Positions 56,647-63,901 of a stretch of 64,000 nt of DNA are shown here, piece after piece (position 1 is the first letter of the stretch; every line of letters starts with the position of its first letter). The DNA comes from Phycicoccus jejuensis. Its GTDB lineage: Bacteria > Actinomycetota > Actinomycetes > Actinomycetales > Dermatophilaceae. The stretch lies in assembly GCF_000720925.1 (NCBI RefSeq), contig NZ_JOEE01000005.1:159814-223813 (forward strand), given 5' to 3'. The position numbers were made by a program, and so were the translations under genes. Below the pieces are notes generated by a model. That model was not told the origin of the DNA. It worked only from the letters and a program-made list of their open reading frames with translations, and did no database searches.

Positions 56647-57471
56647 GTGCCGACGACCGTCTCCGACCCCGCCGACCCCCGCCTCGCCGACTACGTCTCG
56701 CTGACCGACGTCGCCCTGCGACGCCGCCTGGAGCCCGAGGGCGGGCTGTACGTCGCGGAGTCCGAGAAGGTCATCCGGCGGGCCCTCGCCGCGGGGCACC
56801 GGCCGCGCTCCTACCTCATGGCCGAGCGCTGGCTCACCGACCTCGCGGACGTCGTGGCCGACGCCGAGGCCGACGGCGTGCCGGTGTTCGTCGGGGCCCA
56901 CGACGTCATCGAGCGCCTCACCGGCTTCCACCTGCACCGCGGCGCGCTCGCGGCGATGCACCGCCCCGCGCTGCCGTCGCTCGCCGAGGTCCTCGAGGCC
57001 GCCCGGCGGGTCCTCGTGCTCGAGGACGTCGTCGACCACACCAACGTCGGCGCCGTCTTCCGCTCGGCGGCCGCGCTCGGCGTCGACGCCGTGCTCGTCA
57101 CCCCGCGCTGCGCCGACCCGCTCTACCGCCGGGCCGTCCGCGTGTCGATGGGCACCGTCTTCCAGGTGCCGTGGACGCGCATCGACCCGTGGCCGGGCGG
57201 TATCGAGCAGCTGCACGGGCTCGGCTTCCACGTCGCCGCCCTCGCCCTGACCGAGGACTCCGTCGGGCTCGACGAGCTGGCGGCCGACCCGCCCGAGCGG
57301 CTCGCACTCGTCCTCGGCACCGAGGGCGACGGGCTGGCCCGGCGCACCCTCGCCGGGGTCGACACCGTCGTGCGCATCCCGATGGCCGGGGGAGTGGACT
57401 CGCTCAACGTCGCCGCGGCCGGCGCCGTCGCCGCCTGGGCCCTGCGCGCCCCGGCTCCGCCGGAGGGGTGA
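56647..57471 (+). CDS. SpoU/TrmH-family RNA 2'-O-methyltransferase
   Basis: A 274-residue SPOUT-fold methyltransferase. The N-terminal substrate-binding domain (GLYVAESEKVIRRALAAGHR) precedes the catalytic part with motif 1 EDVVDHTNVGAVFRSAAALG, motif 2 ALVLGTEGDGL and motif 3 VRIPMAGGVDSLNVAAAGAV. Members methylate ribose in rRNA or tRNA; the exact site is not predictable. GTG 56647 is seven bases from TAGCCT; GTG 56641 is an in-frame alternative. Downstream lies the decayed hybrid kinase. Confidence 0.92.
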   Translation: MPTTVSDPADPRLADYVSLTDVALRRRLEPEGGLYVAESEKVIRRALAAGHRPRSYLMAERWLTDLADVVADAEADGVPVFVGAHDVIERLTGFHLHRGALAAMHRPALPSLAEVLEAARRVLVLEDVVDHTNVGAVFRSAAALGVDAVLVTPRCADPLYRRAVRVSMGTVFQVPWTRIDPWPGGIEQLHGLGFHVAALALTEDSVGLDELAADPPERLALVLGTEGDGLARRTLAGVDTVVRIPMAGGVDSLNVAAAGAVAAWALRAPAPPEG

Positions 57472-57504
57472 TCACGGCATCGGCCGTCCGGACCGAATCC
57501 GCGG

Positions 57505-58932
57505 CGGCGCGTCCGTCGCGGCGTCGCTCCTGGAGTCCGAGGACTTCCGGGTCGTGCAGGCCGACGACGGCGTCGCCGGCGTCGAGGCCGCACGCCGCCA
57601 CGACCCCGAGGTCGTCCTCCTCAACATCTCGGTTACACCCTCGAGGAGGTCGAGGGCCGCAGCCCCGGCCGCGTCCTCCAGGGGCGCGACACCGACCCCG
57701 GGACCGTGCGCCGGATGCGCGAGTCGATCCGTCGCCAGGAGCCCTTCACCGCCGAGGTCCTCAACTACGCGAATGACGGGAGCAGGTACTGGGTGTCCCT
57801 CGACGTCTCGCCGATCCGCGACGGCGAGGTCGTCACCGGCTTCGTCGGCGTCGAGACCGACATCACCAACCGTCGCCTCACCGAGGAGAACCTGCGCCGG
57901 GCCAAGCAGACGGCGGAGGAGTCCGCGGAGGCCAAGCAGCGCTTCCTCGCGAGCATGAGCCACGAGATCCGGACGCCGCTCAACGCGGTCATCGGCCTGA
58001 CCGACCTCCTCCAGGACACCGCGCTCGACGAGCAGCAGCGCTCGTACGTCAGCACCGCCCACCAGAGCGGTCGGCACCTGCTCGCGATCGTCAACGACAT
58101 CCTCGACTTCAACGCCCTCGAGAGCGGCGAGCTCGAGATGGAGTCGACCTCGACCGACGTGCGCGCACTCATCCAGGACGTCTGCACGATGTTCACGACG
58201 AAGGCCGAGCGGCGGGGACTGTCGCTGTGGTGGTCGGTGGACCCCGACGTCCCCGAGCTCGTCTGCAGCGACCTCGTCCGCCTGCGCCAGATGCTCATCA
58301 ACCTCGTCGGCAACGGGCTGAAGTTCACCGAGCGCGGTGGTGTGCGGATCCGCGCGAGCTACCTCGCGGCCGCGCCCCTCCTGCGCCCCGACGCCGAGAC
58401 CGCCCCGGGCACGCTCGTCCTCGAGGTGGTCGACACCGGGATGGGCATCCCCGCGGACCGGCTCTCGCGGATCTTCACCGCGTTCGCCCAGGGGGACGCG
58501 TCGACGACGCGCACCCACGGCGGCACCGGTCTTGGTCTCGCGATCTGCGCCCGCATCGCCCAGCGGCTCGGCGGCGAGATCCAGGTGCAGTCGACGGTCG
58601 GCGAGGGCTCGTCGTTGACGTTCTCGCTGCCCGTGCTCGGCTGCGCCGGCGGCAGCGCCGGCGCCACCGGCATCGAGGCGCTCCAGGCGCTCTCGGCGCA
58701 CCGCGACGACGTCGTCCTCATGGACGTCAACATGCCCAACCTCGACGGCGTGCGTGCGACGGAGCAGCTGCGCGTCCGCCCGGGGCCGCCGCCGCGGATC
58801 ATCGCCCTGACGGCCAACGCCGCCGAGGGGGACCGGGAGCGGATGCTCGCGGCGGGCATGGACGACTACCTGAGCAAGCCGTACACGCTGGCCGACCTCG
58901 AGAAGATCCTCGCGCCGGTCCGCGCGGGCTGA
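57505..58932 (+). pseudogene. Decayed hybrid sensor histidine kinase (REC-PAS-HK-REC remnants)
   Basis: An incomplete two-component protein. Near 57505-57635 one frame encodes part of a receiver domain (FRVVQADDGVAGVEAARRHD, then VVLLNIS), lacking its acidic pocket. From about 57635 the next frame carries a PAS domain beginning GYTLEEVEGRSPGRVLQGRD, so the junction is frameshifted. A continuous frame from GTG 57706 to 58932 (408 residues) encodes the rest of PAS, then an intact kinase core: H-box FLASMSHEIRTPLNAVIG, N-box INLVGNGLKF, G1 VVDTGMGIP, G2 GGTGLGLAICARIAQ. The C-terminal receiver keeps the phospho-Asp (VVLMDVNMPNLDG), Thr (ALTANA) and Lys (LSKPY) but lacks its first ~45 residues. 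A shortened kinase might still be made. Confidence 0.7.
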
Positions 58933-58944
58933 CGCCCGGGGCGC

Positions 58945-59322
58945 TCAGCGGACCAGGCGGTCGAGCAGCCGCTCGACCTCGGCGGCCGGGTCCGCGGCGG
59001 ACCCGCCGTGGACCGGGCCGGGCTGGAGGACGGTCGAGCGCGGCGCGCTGAGCCACCCGAAGCGCTTGCCCTGGGTCGTCAGCGTCGCGTCCACGCCCGC
59101 CGGGGGCCGCTCGCACATGCCGCCCACGGCGTCGAGCGCCCCGCGCAGGCCGTCGAGGTCGGCGTCGGGCGCGAAGGCCCGGATGCGGTCCTCGTCGAGG
59201 TGCCAGGCGCAGCGCAGCACGCCCGCGGACTGGGAGTGCAGGACGACGCCGACGTTGAGGCACTCGCCCCGGTCGACACGCGGCACGAAGCGCACGACCA
59301 CGTACTGGTAGGCGTGGCTCAC
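58945..59322 (-). CDS. DUF3037 family protein
   Basis: A 125-residue protein of DUF3037. It begins VSHAYQYVVVRFVPRVDRGE followed by CLNVGVVLHSQSAGVLRCAW, the family core, and ends in a helical segment (PAAEVERLLDRLVR). No membrane segment. Function unestablished. The GTG at 59322 overlaps the stop of the HipA-like gene (GTGA); DUF3037 genes are regularly found next to HipA-like kinase genes, so the two products probably work together. Confidence 0.85.
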   Translation of the reverse strand: MSHAYQYVVVRFVPRVDRGECLNVGVVLHSQSAGVLRCAWHLDEDRIRAFAPDADLDGLRGALDAVGGMCERPPAGVDATLTTQGKRFGWLSAPRSTVLQPGPVHGGSAADPAAEVERLLDRLVR

Positions 59323-60083
59323 GGCGCACCGTCCAGCCAGGCGGAGGGCGCGGCGAGGCGCATCCCGAGGTGCTCGCGGTAGGCGGCGCGGACGGCGTCG
59401 AGGTCGGGCAGGCTCGCCGTGGTCTCGAGCCACTCCTCCGGCACCTCGTCGACGACCTCGCGCAGGACGTCGACGGTGAGGAGCGGGGCGAACCGCTCGT
59501 GCGCGGCCCGGACCGACCCGGCCACCGGCGCCAGGACGTGGCCGCTCGCGTCGAACGGCTGGGCGACGAAGCGCCCGACGTCCGGCGGGCGGCTCGGCCA
59601 GGAGTGGTGGAACCACAGGGCCGCCCCGTGGTCGATCGCCCAGGCCCGGCGGTGCCAGACGAGGAGGTTGGGGTTGGCCCAGGTGCGGTCGACGTTGGCT
59701 GTGTAGGCGTCGAGCCAGAGGATGGCCGCGGCGTCCTCGGCGCTGGGCGGCCGCGAGCCGTCGTAGCCGAAGGCCCCGGGCAGGAAGTCGACGCCGAGGT
59801 TGCGGCCCGGGCTGGCGTTGAGCAGGTCCTGGACCTCCTCGTCGGCCTCGTAGCGGGCGATCGCGCTCGGCAGGTCGACGACGGCCAGGCGCGGGGTCGG
59901 GATGCCGACCCGGCGGGCGACCTCGCCGACGAGCACCTCGGCGACGAGGACCTTGCGGCCCTGCCCGGCGCCGGTGAACTTGACGACGTAGGTCCCGAGG
60001 TCGTCGGCCTCGACGAGACCCGGCAGCGAACCGCCCTCCCGCAGAGGGGCGACGTAGCGCACGGCGGTCACTGACTCGAGCAC
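59319..60083 (-). CDS. HipA-like kinase family protein
   Basis: A 254-residue protein of the HipA-family-kinase type often paired with DUF3037. Recognisable are the ATP-site-like segments GTYVVKFTGAGQGRKVLVAE and VGEVARRVGIPTPRLAVVDL, the catalytic-loop-like WLDAYTANVDRTWANPNLLV (D-x3-N-x-DR pattern with following NPN) and the metal-site region WAIDHGAALWFHH. It is much shorter than HipA toxin (~440), and no HipB-like antitoxin is present, so a toxin role is not implied. GTG 60083 is six bases after TAGGGT; the promoter is mirrored by that of the kinase gene opposite. Confidence 0.82.
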   Translation of the reverse strand: MLESVTAVRYVAPLREGGSLPGLVEADDLGTYVVKFTGAGQGRKVLVAEVLVGEVARRVGIPTPRLAVVDLPSAIARYEADEEVQDLLNASPGRNLGVDFLPGAFGYDGSRPPSAEDAAAILWLDAYTANVDRTWANPNLLVWHRRAWAIDHGAALWFHHSWPSRPPDVGRFVAQPFDASGHVLAPVAGSVRAAHERFAPLLTVDVLREVVDEVPEEWLETTASLPDLDAVRAAYREHLGMRLAAPSAWLDGAP

Positions 60084-60118
60084 CCGACCACCCTACGGCA
60101 GCCGTTTAGGGTGGTCGG
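60084..60118. promoter_or_regulatory. Perfect 12-bp inverted-repeat divergent promoter
   Basis: CCGACCACCCTA (60084-60095) and TAGGGTGGTCGG (60107-60118) are exact inverted copies separated by 11 bp. Each copy supplies a TAGGGT -10 box plus the six bases leading directly to a start codon (GTG 60083 minus, ATG 60119 plus). Confidence 0.65.
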
Positions 60119-61654
60119 ATGACCACGCAGGAGCGCAGGCTGGCCGGTCGCTACGTCCTCGACACGCCCATCGGACGGGGCGGGATGGGCGAGGTGTGGC
60201 GCGCCACCGACACCGTCCTCGGGCGGCAGGTGGCGATCAAGACGATCGACCTCACCCGCGTCCCCGACGAGTCCGGTGCGGTGCGGTTCGAGCGCGAGGC
60301 CCGCGTGACGGCCGGCCTCAACCACCCGCACGTCGTCACGGTGCACGACACCGGTGTCGAGGGCGACACCGCGTACCTCGTGATGGAGCTGCTGCCCGGG
60401 CCGAGCCTCGCCGAGCGGCTGCGGGAGGGCCCGTTCGCGGTCGACGACGTCATCGACGTCGTCCGCCAGGTCGCCGGCGCGTTGCAGGCCGCGCACGGCC
60501 GCGGGCTGGTCCACCGTGACATCAAGCCCGCCAACGTGGTCACGGCCGCGGACGGCCGGCTGCGGGTCCTCGACTTCGGCATCACCCAGCTCGGCGACGC
60601 CTCGACCCAGCAGGCGCTCACCGCCACGCACACCGTCATGGGGACGGCCGAGTACCTGTCGCCGGAGCAGGCGATGGGCGGGCGCGTCGACGGCCGGGCC
60701 GACCTCTACGCGCTCGGCTGCCTCGCCTTCGCGCTGCTGACCGGTGAGCCGCCCTTCTCGGGCCCCACGGCGGTGGCGACGATGATGATGCACACCCACG
60801 ACCCGGTGCCCGACGTGCGCGACCTGCGCCCCGACACCCCGGCCTGGCTGGCCGGCCTCGTGTCGTCGCTGCTCGCCAAGGACCCCGCCGACCGACCCGC
60901 CGACGCGGGCGCCGTGCTCGCCGCCGTCGACGCGCGCCGCGCCCCCACCGGTGGCGCCGCGGCCGCGGGGGCCGCCGCAGCCGCGACGACGGTCCTGCCC
61001 GCCGGTGGGGCCGACCGCACCCAGCGGCTGTCGAGCACCCCGCTGCCCCCGCCGCCGCCGCCGACGACCGGTCTGCCGCCGCGCGAGCCGGAGCGCAGGC
61101 GCGGCGCGTCCACCCCGTGGGTGCTCGCGATCCTCGCGCTGCTGGTCGTCGGCCTCGTGGGCTGGTACCTCGTCACCTCGCAGGACGACACCGGGGGCGC
61201 CGACGCCTCGCCGAGCGCCTCGCCCACCCCGTCGGCCCAGCAGTCGGCCCCGGAGCAGTCCACACCGGCCGAGACCACGCCCGAGCCGGAGCCGACGACG
61301 GCCTCGCCCGAGCCCACCCCGAGCGAGACCCCCTCCGACACGCCGACCGACACCGCGCCCGACGGCACTCCGGTCACGGACGCCTACGCGTCGCTCCAGG
61401 AGGCGGTGCAGCAGGCCGCCGCGGACGGCACCGTCGACGCCAAGGTGGCGCGCGACGTCGCGAGGCACGCCCAGGCCACGGAGCGGGCGCTGTCCGGCGC
61501 CGACGCTCGCAAGGTCTCCGACGAGGCGCAGAAGCTCGCGGACGAGTACGCGAAGGCGGTGGAGGACGGCTCGGTGTCGGCCGACGCCACGGGCACGCTC
61601 GACCCGCTCGTCCAGGCGGTGCTCGACGCGGCCGACGCCTACGCGGGCGGCTGA
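60119..61654 (+). CDS. Membrane-anchored Ser/Thr protein kinase (PknB-like)
   Basis: A 511-residue Hanks-type kinase. The cytosolic kinase domain (residues ~10-275) has the glycine loop PIGRGGMGEVWRATD, VAIKTIDL Lys, catalytic loop LVHRDIKPANVVT, DFG in LRVLDFGITQLG, and MGTAEYLSPEQ. A Pro/Ala-rich linker (PLPPPPPPTTGLPP) leads to one membrane helix at ~331-353 (TPWVLAILALLVVGLVGWYL). The external part is a Ser/Pro/Glu-rich stalk followed by a ~95-residue helical domain; no PASTA repeats are seen, so the sensed signal is unlike that of PknB. ATG 60119 is six bases after TAGGGT. Confidence 0.93.
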   Translation: MTTQERRLAGRYVLDTPIGRGGMGEVWRATDTVLGRQVAIKTIDLTRVPDESGAVRFEREARVTAGLNHPHVVTVHDTGVEGDTAYLVMELLPGPSLAERLREGPFAVDDVIDVVRQVAGALQAAHGRGLVHRDIKPANVVTAADGRLRVLDFGITQLGDASTQQALTATHTVMGTAEYLSPEQAMGGRVDGRADLYALGCLAFALLTGEPPFSGPTAVATMMMHTHDPVPDVRDLRPDTPAWLAGLVSSLLAKDPADRPADAGAVLAAVDARRAPTGGAAAAGAAAAATTVLPAGGADRTQRLSSTPLPPPPPPTTGLPPREPERRRGASTPWVLAILALLVVGLVGWYLVTSQDDTGGADASPSASPTPSAQQSAPEQSTPAETTPEPEPTTASPEPTPSETPSDTPTDTAPDGTPVTDAYASLQEAVQQAAADGTVDAKVARDVARHAQATERALSGADARKVSDEAQKLADEYAKAVEDGSVSADATGTLDPLVQAVLDAADAYAGG

Positions 61655-61684
61655 CCCGGCGGGGCGCCGGCCCCGCCCACGACA

Positions 61685-61713
61685 AAGGCCCCGAACCTGT
61701 GGTTCGGGGCCTT
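61685..61713. terminator. Strong terminator after the kinase gene
   Basis: A perfect 13-bp stem (AAGGCCCCGAACC and complement) closes a TGT loop, 30 bp after the kinase stop. Flanking A and T runs at the stem ends allow function in either direction, including for the former tRNA gene on the minus strand. Confidence 0.85.
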
Positions 61714-61731
61714 CGTCGTCGTGCTCTGCTG

Positions 61732-61776
61732 TGTCCGAGGGGGGACTTGAACCCCCTCCGCATGGTCCTAGTACGC
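61732..61776 (-). tRNA. 3'-end tRNA fragment, attL-like
   Basis: On the minus strand the sequence ends in a perfect T-arm (5-bp G:C stem at 61740-61744/61752-61756, seven-base loop TTCAAGT), an acceptor 3' strand CTCGGAC and discriminator A at 61732. A degraded anticodon-like hairpin can be drawn to about 61776. No matching 5' acceptor strand (GTCCGAG) or D-arm exists to the right, so this is not a complete tRNA. Acceptor and T-arm resemble a leucine-type tRNA, but the amino acid is not certain. Such fragments are left at one end of elements that integrate into tRNA genes. Confidence 0.55.
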
Positions 61777-61875
61777 CCTTGTATACCAGCCGAATCGGCT
61801 CCGTGGGCAGGTCGGAGGACGGCCCGCGTGTCGGCTACGTGTCGGAGGACCCGGCCGAGCTACCCTTTGACCCAG

Positions 61876-61881
61876 TACGGT
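61876..61881 (+). promoter_or_regulatory. -10 box (TACGGT) for the nuclease gene
   Basis: TACGGT ends six bases before the GTG at 61888, the same leaderless arrangement seen in the core genome. Two GTCGGAGGAC direct repeats lie upstream (about 61811 and 61841). Confidence 0.4.
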
Positions 61882-61887
61882 GACCCC

Positions 61888-62859
61888 GTGCCCACCGATG
61901 ACGAATGCCTGCAAGAACTCGAACGCGCGTCCGAAGTACTCTTCGACCTGGCTGGTGAGGATGTGGATGCCATCGACGTCAAGAGCGTCCGCACTGAGGA
62001 GGCACCGTTCCTAGCCAAGATCGTGAGCAAGCTGAGCCCCATGGTCGGTAACCTCATGGAGCAACGGATCGTTCAAATCCTCGACCAAGAGGCTCCAAAC
62101 GGCTTCTCCTGGCACCGTCAGGACCCCGGCTTCCCGGACGCGGTCTTGCGCCATGAATCCGGAGAGCCAACCAGCACGGGGTACGAGATCAAGGCTTGGT
62201 ATGTGCTGAGCACCGAGATCACGGGGCGATTCAAGGAATCGCAGCATCTACTGGCCGAGAAGAATATCAACGTGGTCATTGTGGCGTGGTGCATGAGCCA
62301 CATGATCTTCGGCAAGCCCAAGATCTTGGGGGTGCTCACAGTTTCGGGCAAGGCGCTGGCTGCGAGTCGTGATGCTCACTACCACAACCCACCCGAGTAC
62401 CTGATTATCGAACCACAAGACACCTCTGCGCGAACCGCGAACCTTCAGCAAAGCAACGTCAACGGTTACAAGTTGCAGGCGAGCGATTCCGACACGGCCG
62501 AACTTATGGCGGTCCGTGACGAATACCAGATCACGCCCTTCGACGGCCACCCCCACTCTTCAGACGCTCAGGGCAAGGCATCTGATCTCATGAATCGTCT
62601 CGTGTACCGACTAGATACCAACTTCGCGAAGATCGACCGCGTGGGAAACTCCAGCGTGGAGGACTTCAAGCGCACGATCCTTGCAGAGACGTATCTTGGC
62701 AAAACTATCGCCCAATGGAAGTCGACATTTGCTGACCTAAACGGCAAGGATGAGGTCCGGCAAGGGAAAGCCGCCGACACTATTGCGGCGCTATACGGTC
62801 AGATGATCCGCGAGGAACCTAGAACAGAGATTGCTGTTGAGTCTGAAGGCGATGAGTAG
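61888..62859 (+). CDS. Putative type II restriction endonuclease (PD-(D/E)XK)
   Basis: A 323-residue protein without close named homology that I can recall. A PD-(D/E)XK core is visible: DPGFPDAVLRHESG supplies Asp84, and GYEIKAWYVLSTEI supplies Glu100 and Lys102, followed by hydrophobic strands (NINVVIVAWCMSHMIFG, PKILGVLTVSG). The C-terminal part is helical, with a possible target-recognition region (RLDTNFAKIDRVGNSSVEDF). GTG 61888 is used because the frame before it runs into tRNA-derived sequence. It overlaps tail-to-tail by 41 bp with a DNA methyltransferase gene, and base composition is clearly AT-richer than the core. Restriction activity is inferred from motif plus context. Confidence 0.7.
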   Translation: MPTDDECLQELERASEVLFDLAGEDVDAIDVKSVRTEEAPFLAKIVSKLSPMVGNLMEQRIVQILDQEAPNGFSWHRQDPGFPDAVLRHESGEPTSTGYEIKAWYVLSTEITGRFKESQHLLAEKNINVVIVAWCMSHMIFGKPKILGVLTVSGKALAASRDAHYHNPPEYLIIEPQDTSARTANLQQSNVNGYKLQASDSDTAELMAVRDEYQITPFDGHPHSSDAQGKASDLMNRLVYRLDTNFAKIDRVGNSSVEDFKRTILAETYLGKTIAQWKSTFADLNGKDEVRQGKAADTIAALYGQMIREEPRTEIAVESEGDE

Positions 62860-63838
62860 CCAACTCATAGAAGCCTGAGTCCGACTCGGCGGCAAAGGCG
62901 ACACGTTCCAGGTTGATAGCCGCGAGGGAACCCGTGCAGAGTCCGCCGAAGGGCTCCCAAACGACATCGCCTACGCTCGTACAAGCCTTGACGATACGCT
63001 CCATCAAATCAAGCGGCTTCTGGTTCAGGTGGCTCGCACTCATGGATGTCGGCTTGTAGGTGCGAGGTGCAGACCTCACCATGCTTCCACGGAACCGCTC
63101 TGCCCCACGAAGGGACGGCCTGCTCCACACGTTGGTTACGCCATGTTCATGGTTCCAAATCGACCGTGTGGCCGCCCACTCGTCCGCGGTTACAGGCTTC
63201 TCGCCGTCAAAGCTGTAGTAGGGCAAACCATCGGGGTTGCCGTGTTCATTTGCGTAATCTACCAGCTTCATCATGACTTCGACAGGTGGCCAATACCAGA
63301 GCCAACCTTGGTCAAAGTACTTGCGGGTCGCCGCATCCTTAACCCCGCAGGCCTCGTTCGCCGCACGCCGCGGGAGCCCTGAGCGAACCCACTCCCGAAG
63401 CAACCACTCCTTCATATGGACCAGATGGTCGGAACCCGGCTCTTTCGCCACGCGTGGAGTTCGCGTGTAATAGACGCACACCTCAGTAACGACCGGAAAG
63501 CGCCGAATCGTCCGGCCGTTGACGTTGCCAGCGACCTGGCCGATGCCCTTGTCCCAAATGTTGCAAAACTCGTACTGCCAACCGTTCGCCACGAGATAGG
63601 GGTGGACATTCGCCCAGCCAACTTCTGTGTTCCAGAACCACAAACTGGTCGCGAGCGTCGAGTGACGGGACCACGCCTCGATGTGGGGTTGGTACCACTC
63701 GCCCAGATTCTCAGGTGTCCGGGGATCGCCAGGGAAGCCGCCGACTCCGTAGGCCCCGTCGCTGATGATGGTGTTCGGGGTCGTCCAAGCGTGATACGCG
63801 TCCAGCGCGTCTCCGTGATGAATGGTCCAGTCAGGCAC
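62819..63838 (-). CDS. DNA methyltransferase of a type II R-M system (beta class, DGAY motif)
   Basis: A 339-residue N6-adenine/N4-cytosine methyltransferase with motif order IV, target domain, I (beta class). Motif IV at residues 26-31 reads SDGAYG instead of DPPY/SPPW. Motif I is VVWEPFGGLCTGSLAA (FGG at 297-299) followed by the acidic motif II AFAAESD. The central region (WNTEVGWANVHPYLVANGWQ, NIWDKGIGQVAGNVNGRTIR) is the likely target-recognition part; SHLNQKPLDLMERIV precedes motif I as in this class. GTG 63838 is six bases after TAGAGT. It faces the nuclease gene and would protect host DNA from it. Confidence 0.82.
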   Translation of the reverse strand: MPDWTIHHGDALDAYHAWTTPNTIISDGAYGVGGFPGDPRTPENLGEWYQPHIEAWSRHSTLATSLWFWNTEVGWANVHPYLVANGWQYEFCNIWDKGIGQVAGNVNGRTIRRFPVVTEVCVYYTRTPRVAKEPGSDHLVHMKEWLLREWVRSGLPRRAANEACGVKDAATRKYFDQGWLWYWPPVEVMMKLVDYANEHGNPDGLPYYSFDGEKPVTADEWAATRSIWNHEHGVTNVWSRPSLRGAERFRGSMVRSAPRTYKPTSMSASHLNQKPLDLMERIVKACTSVGDVVWEPFGGLCTGSLAAINLERVAFAAESDSGFYELATHRLQTQQQSLF

Positions 63839-63844
63839 CTGCGC

Positions 63845-63850
63845 ACTCTA
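63845..63850 (-). promoter_or_regulatory. -10 box (TAGAGT) for the methyltransferase gene
   Basis: On the minus strand TAGAGT ends six bases before the GTG at 63838, implying a leaderless message. No controller-protein gene or C-box is visible. Confidence 0.45.
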
Positions 63851-63901
63851 GACCGCGTCCACGACAGGGACCTGTCGCCACCCCAGTTATCCACAGATCC
63901 G

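Noticed and set aside
59319..60083. HipBA-type toxin-antitoxin module
   Set aside because: The protein is about 60% of HipA length and the partner is DUF3037, not a HipB-like HTH protein.
61117..61887. Reading the nuclease gene as a longer fusion starting in the kinase region
   Set aside because: The upstream part of that frame is antisense-like filler crossing the terminator and the tRNA fragment (giving the artefact-like CPRGDLNP sequence); GTG 61888 with a TACGGT box is a credible start.
63887..63895. Perfect DnaA-box consensus TTATCCACA
   Set aside because: Single copy with no cluster, AT-rich unwinding region or dnaA/dnaN neighbour; a single match is expected by chance in 64 kb and does not indicate an origin.
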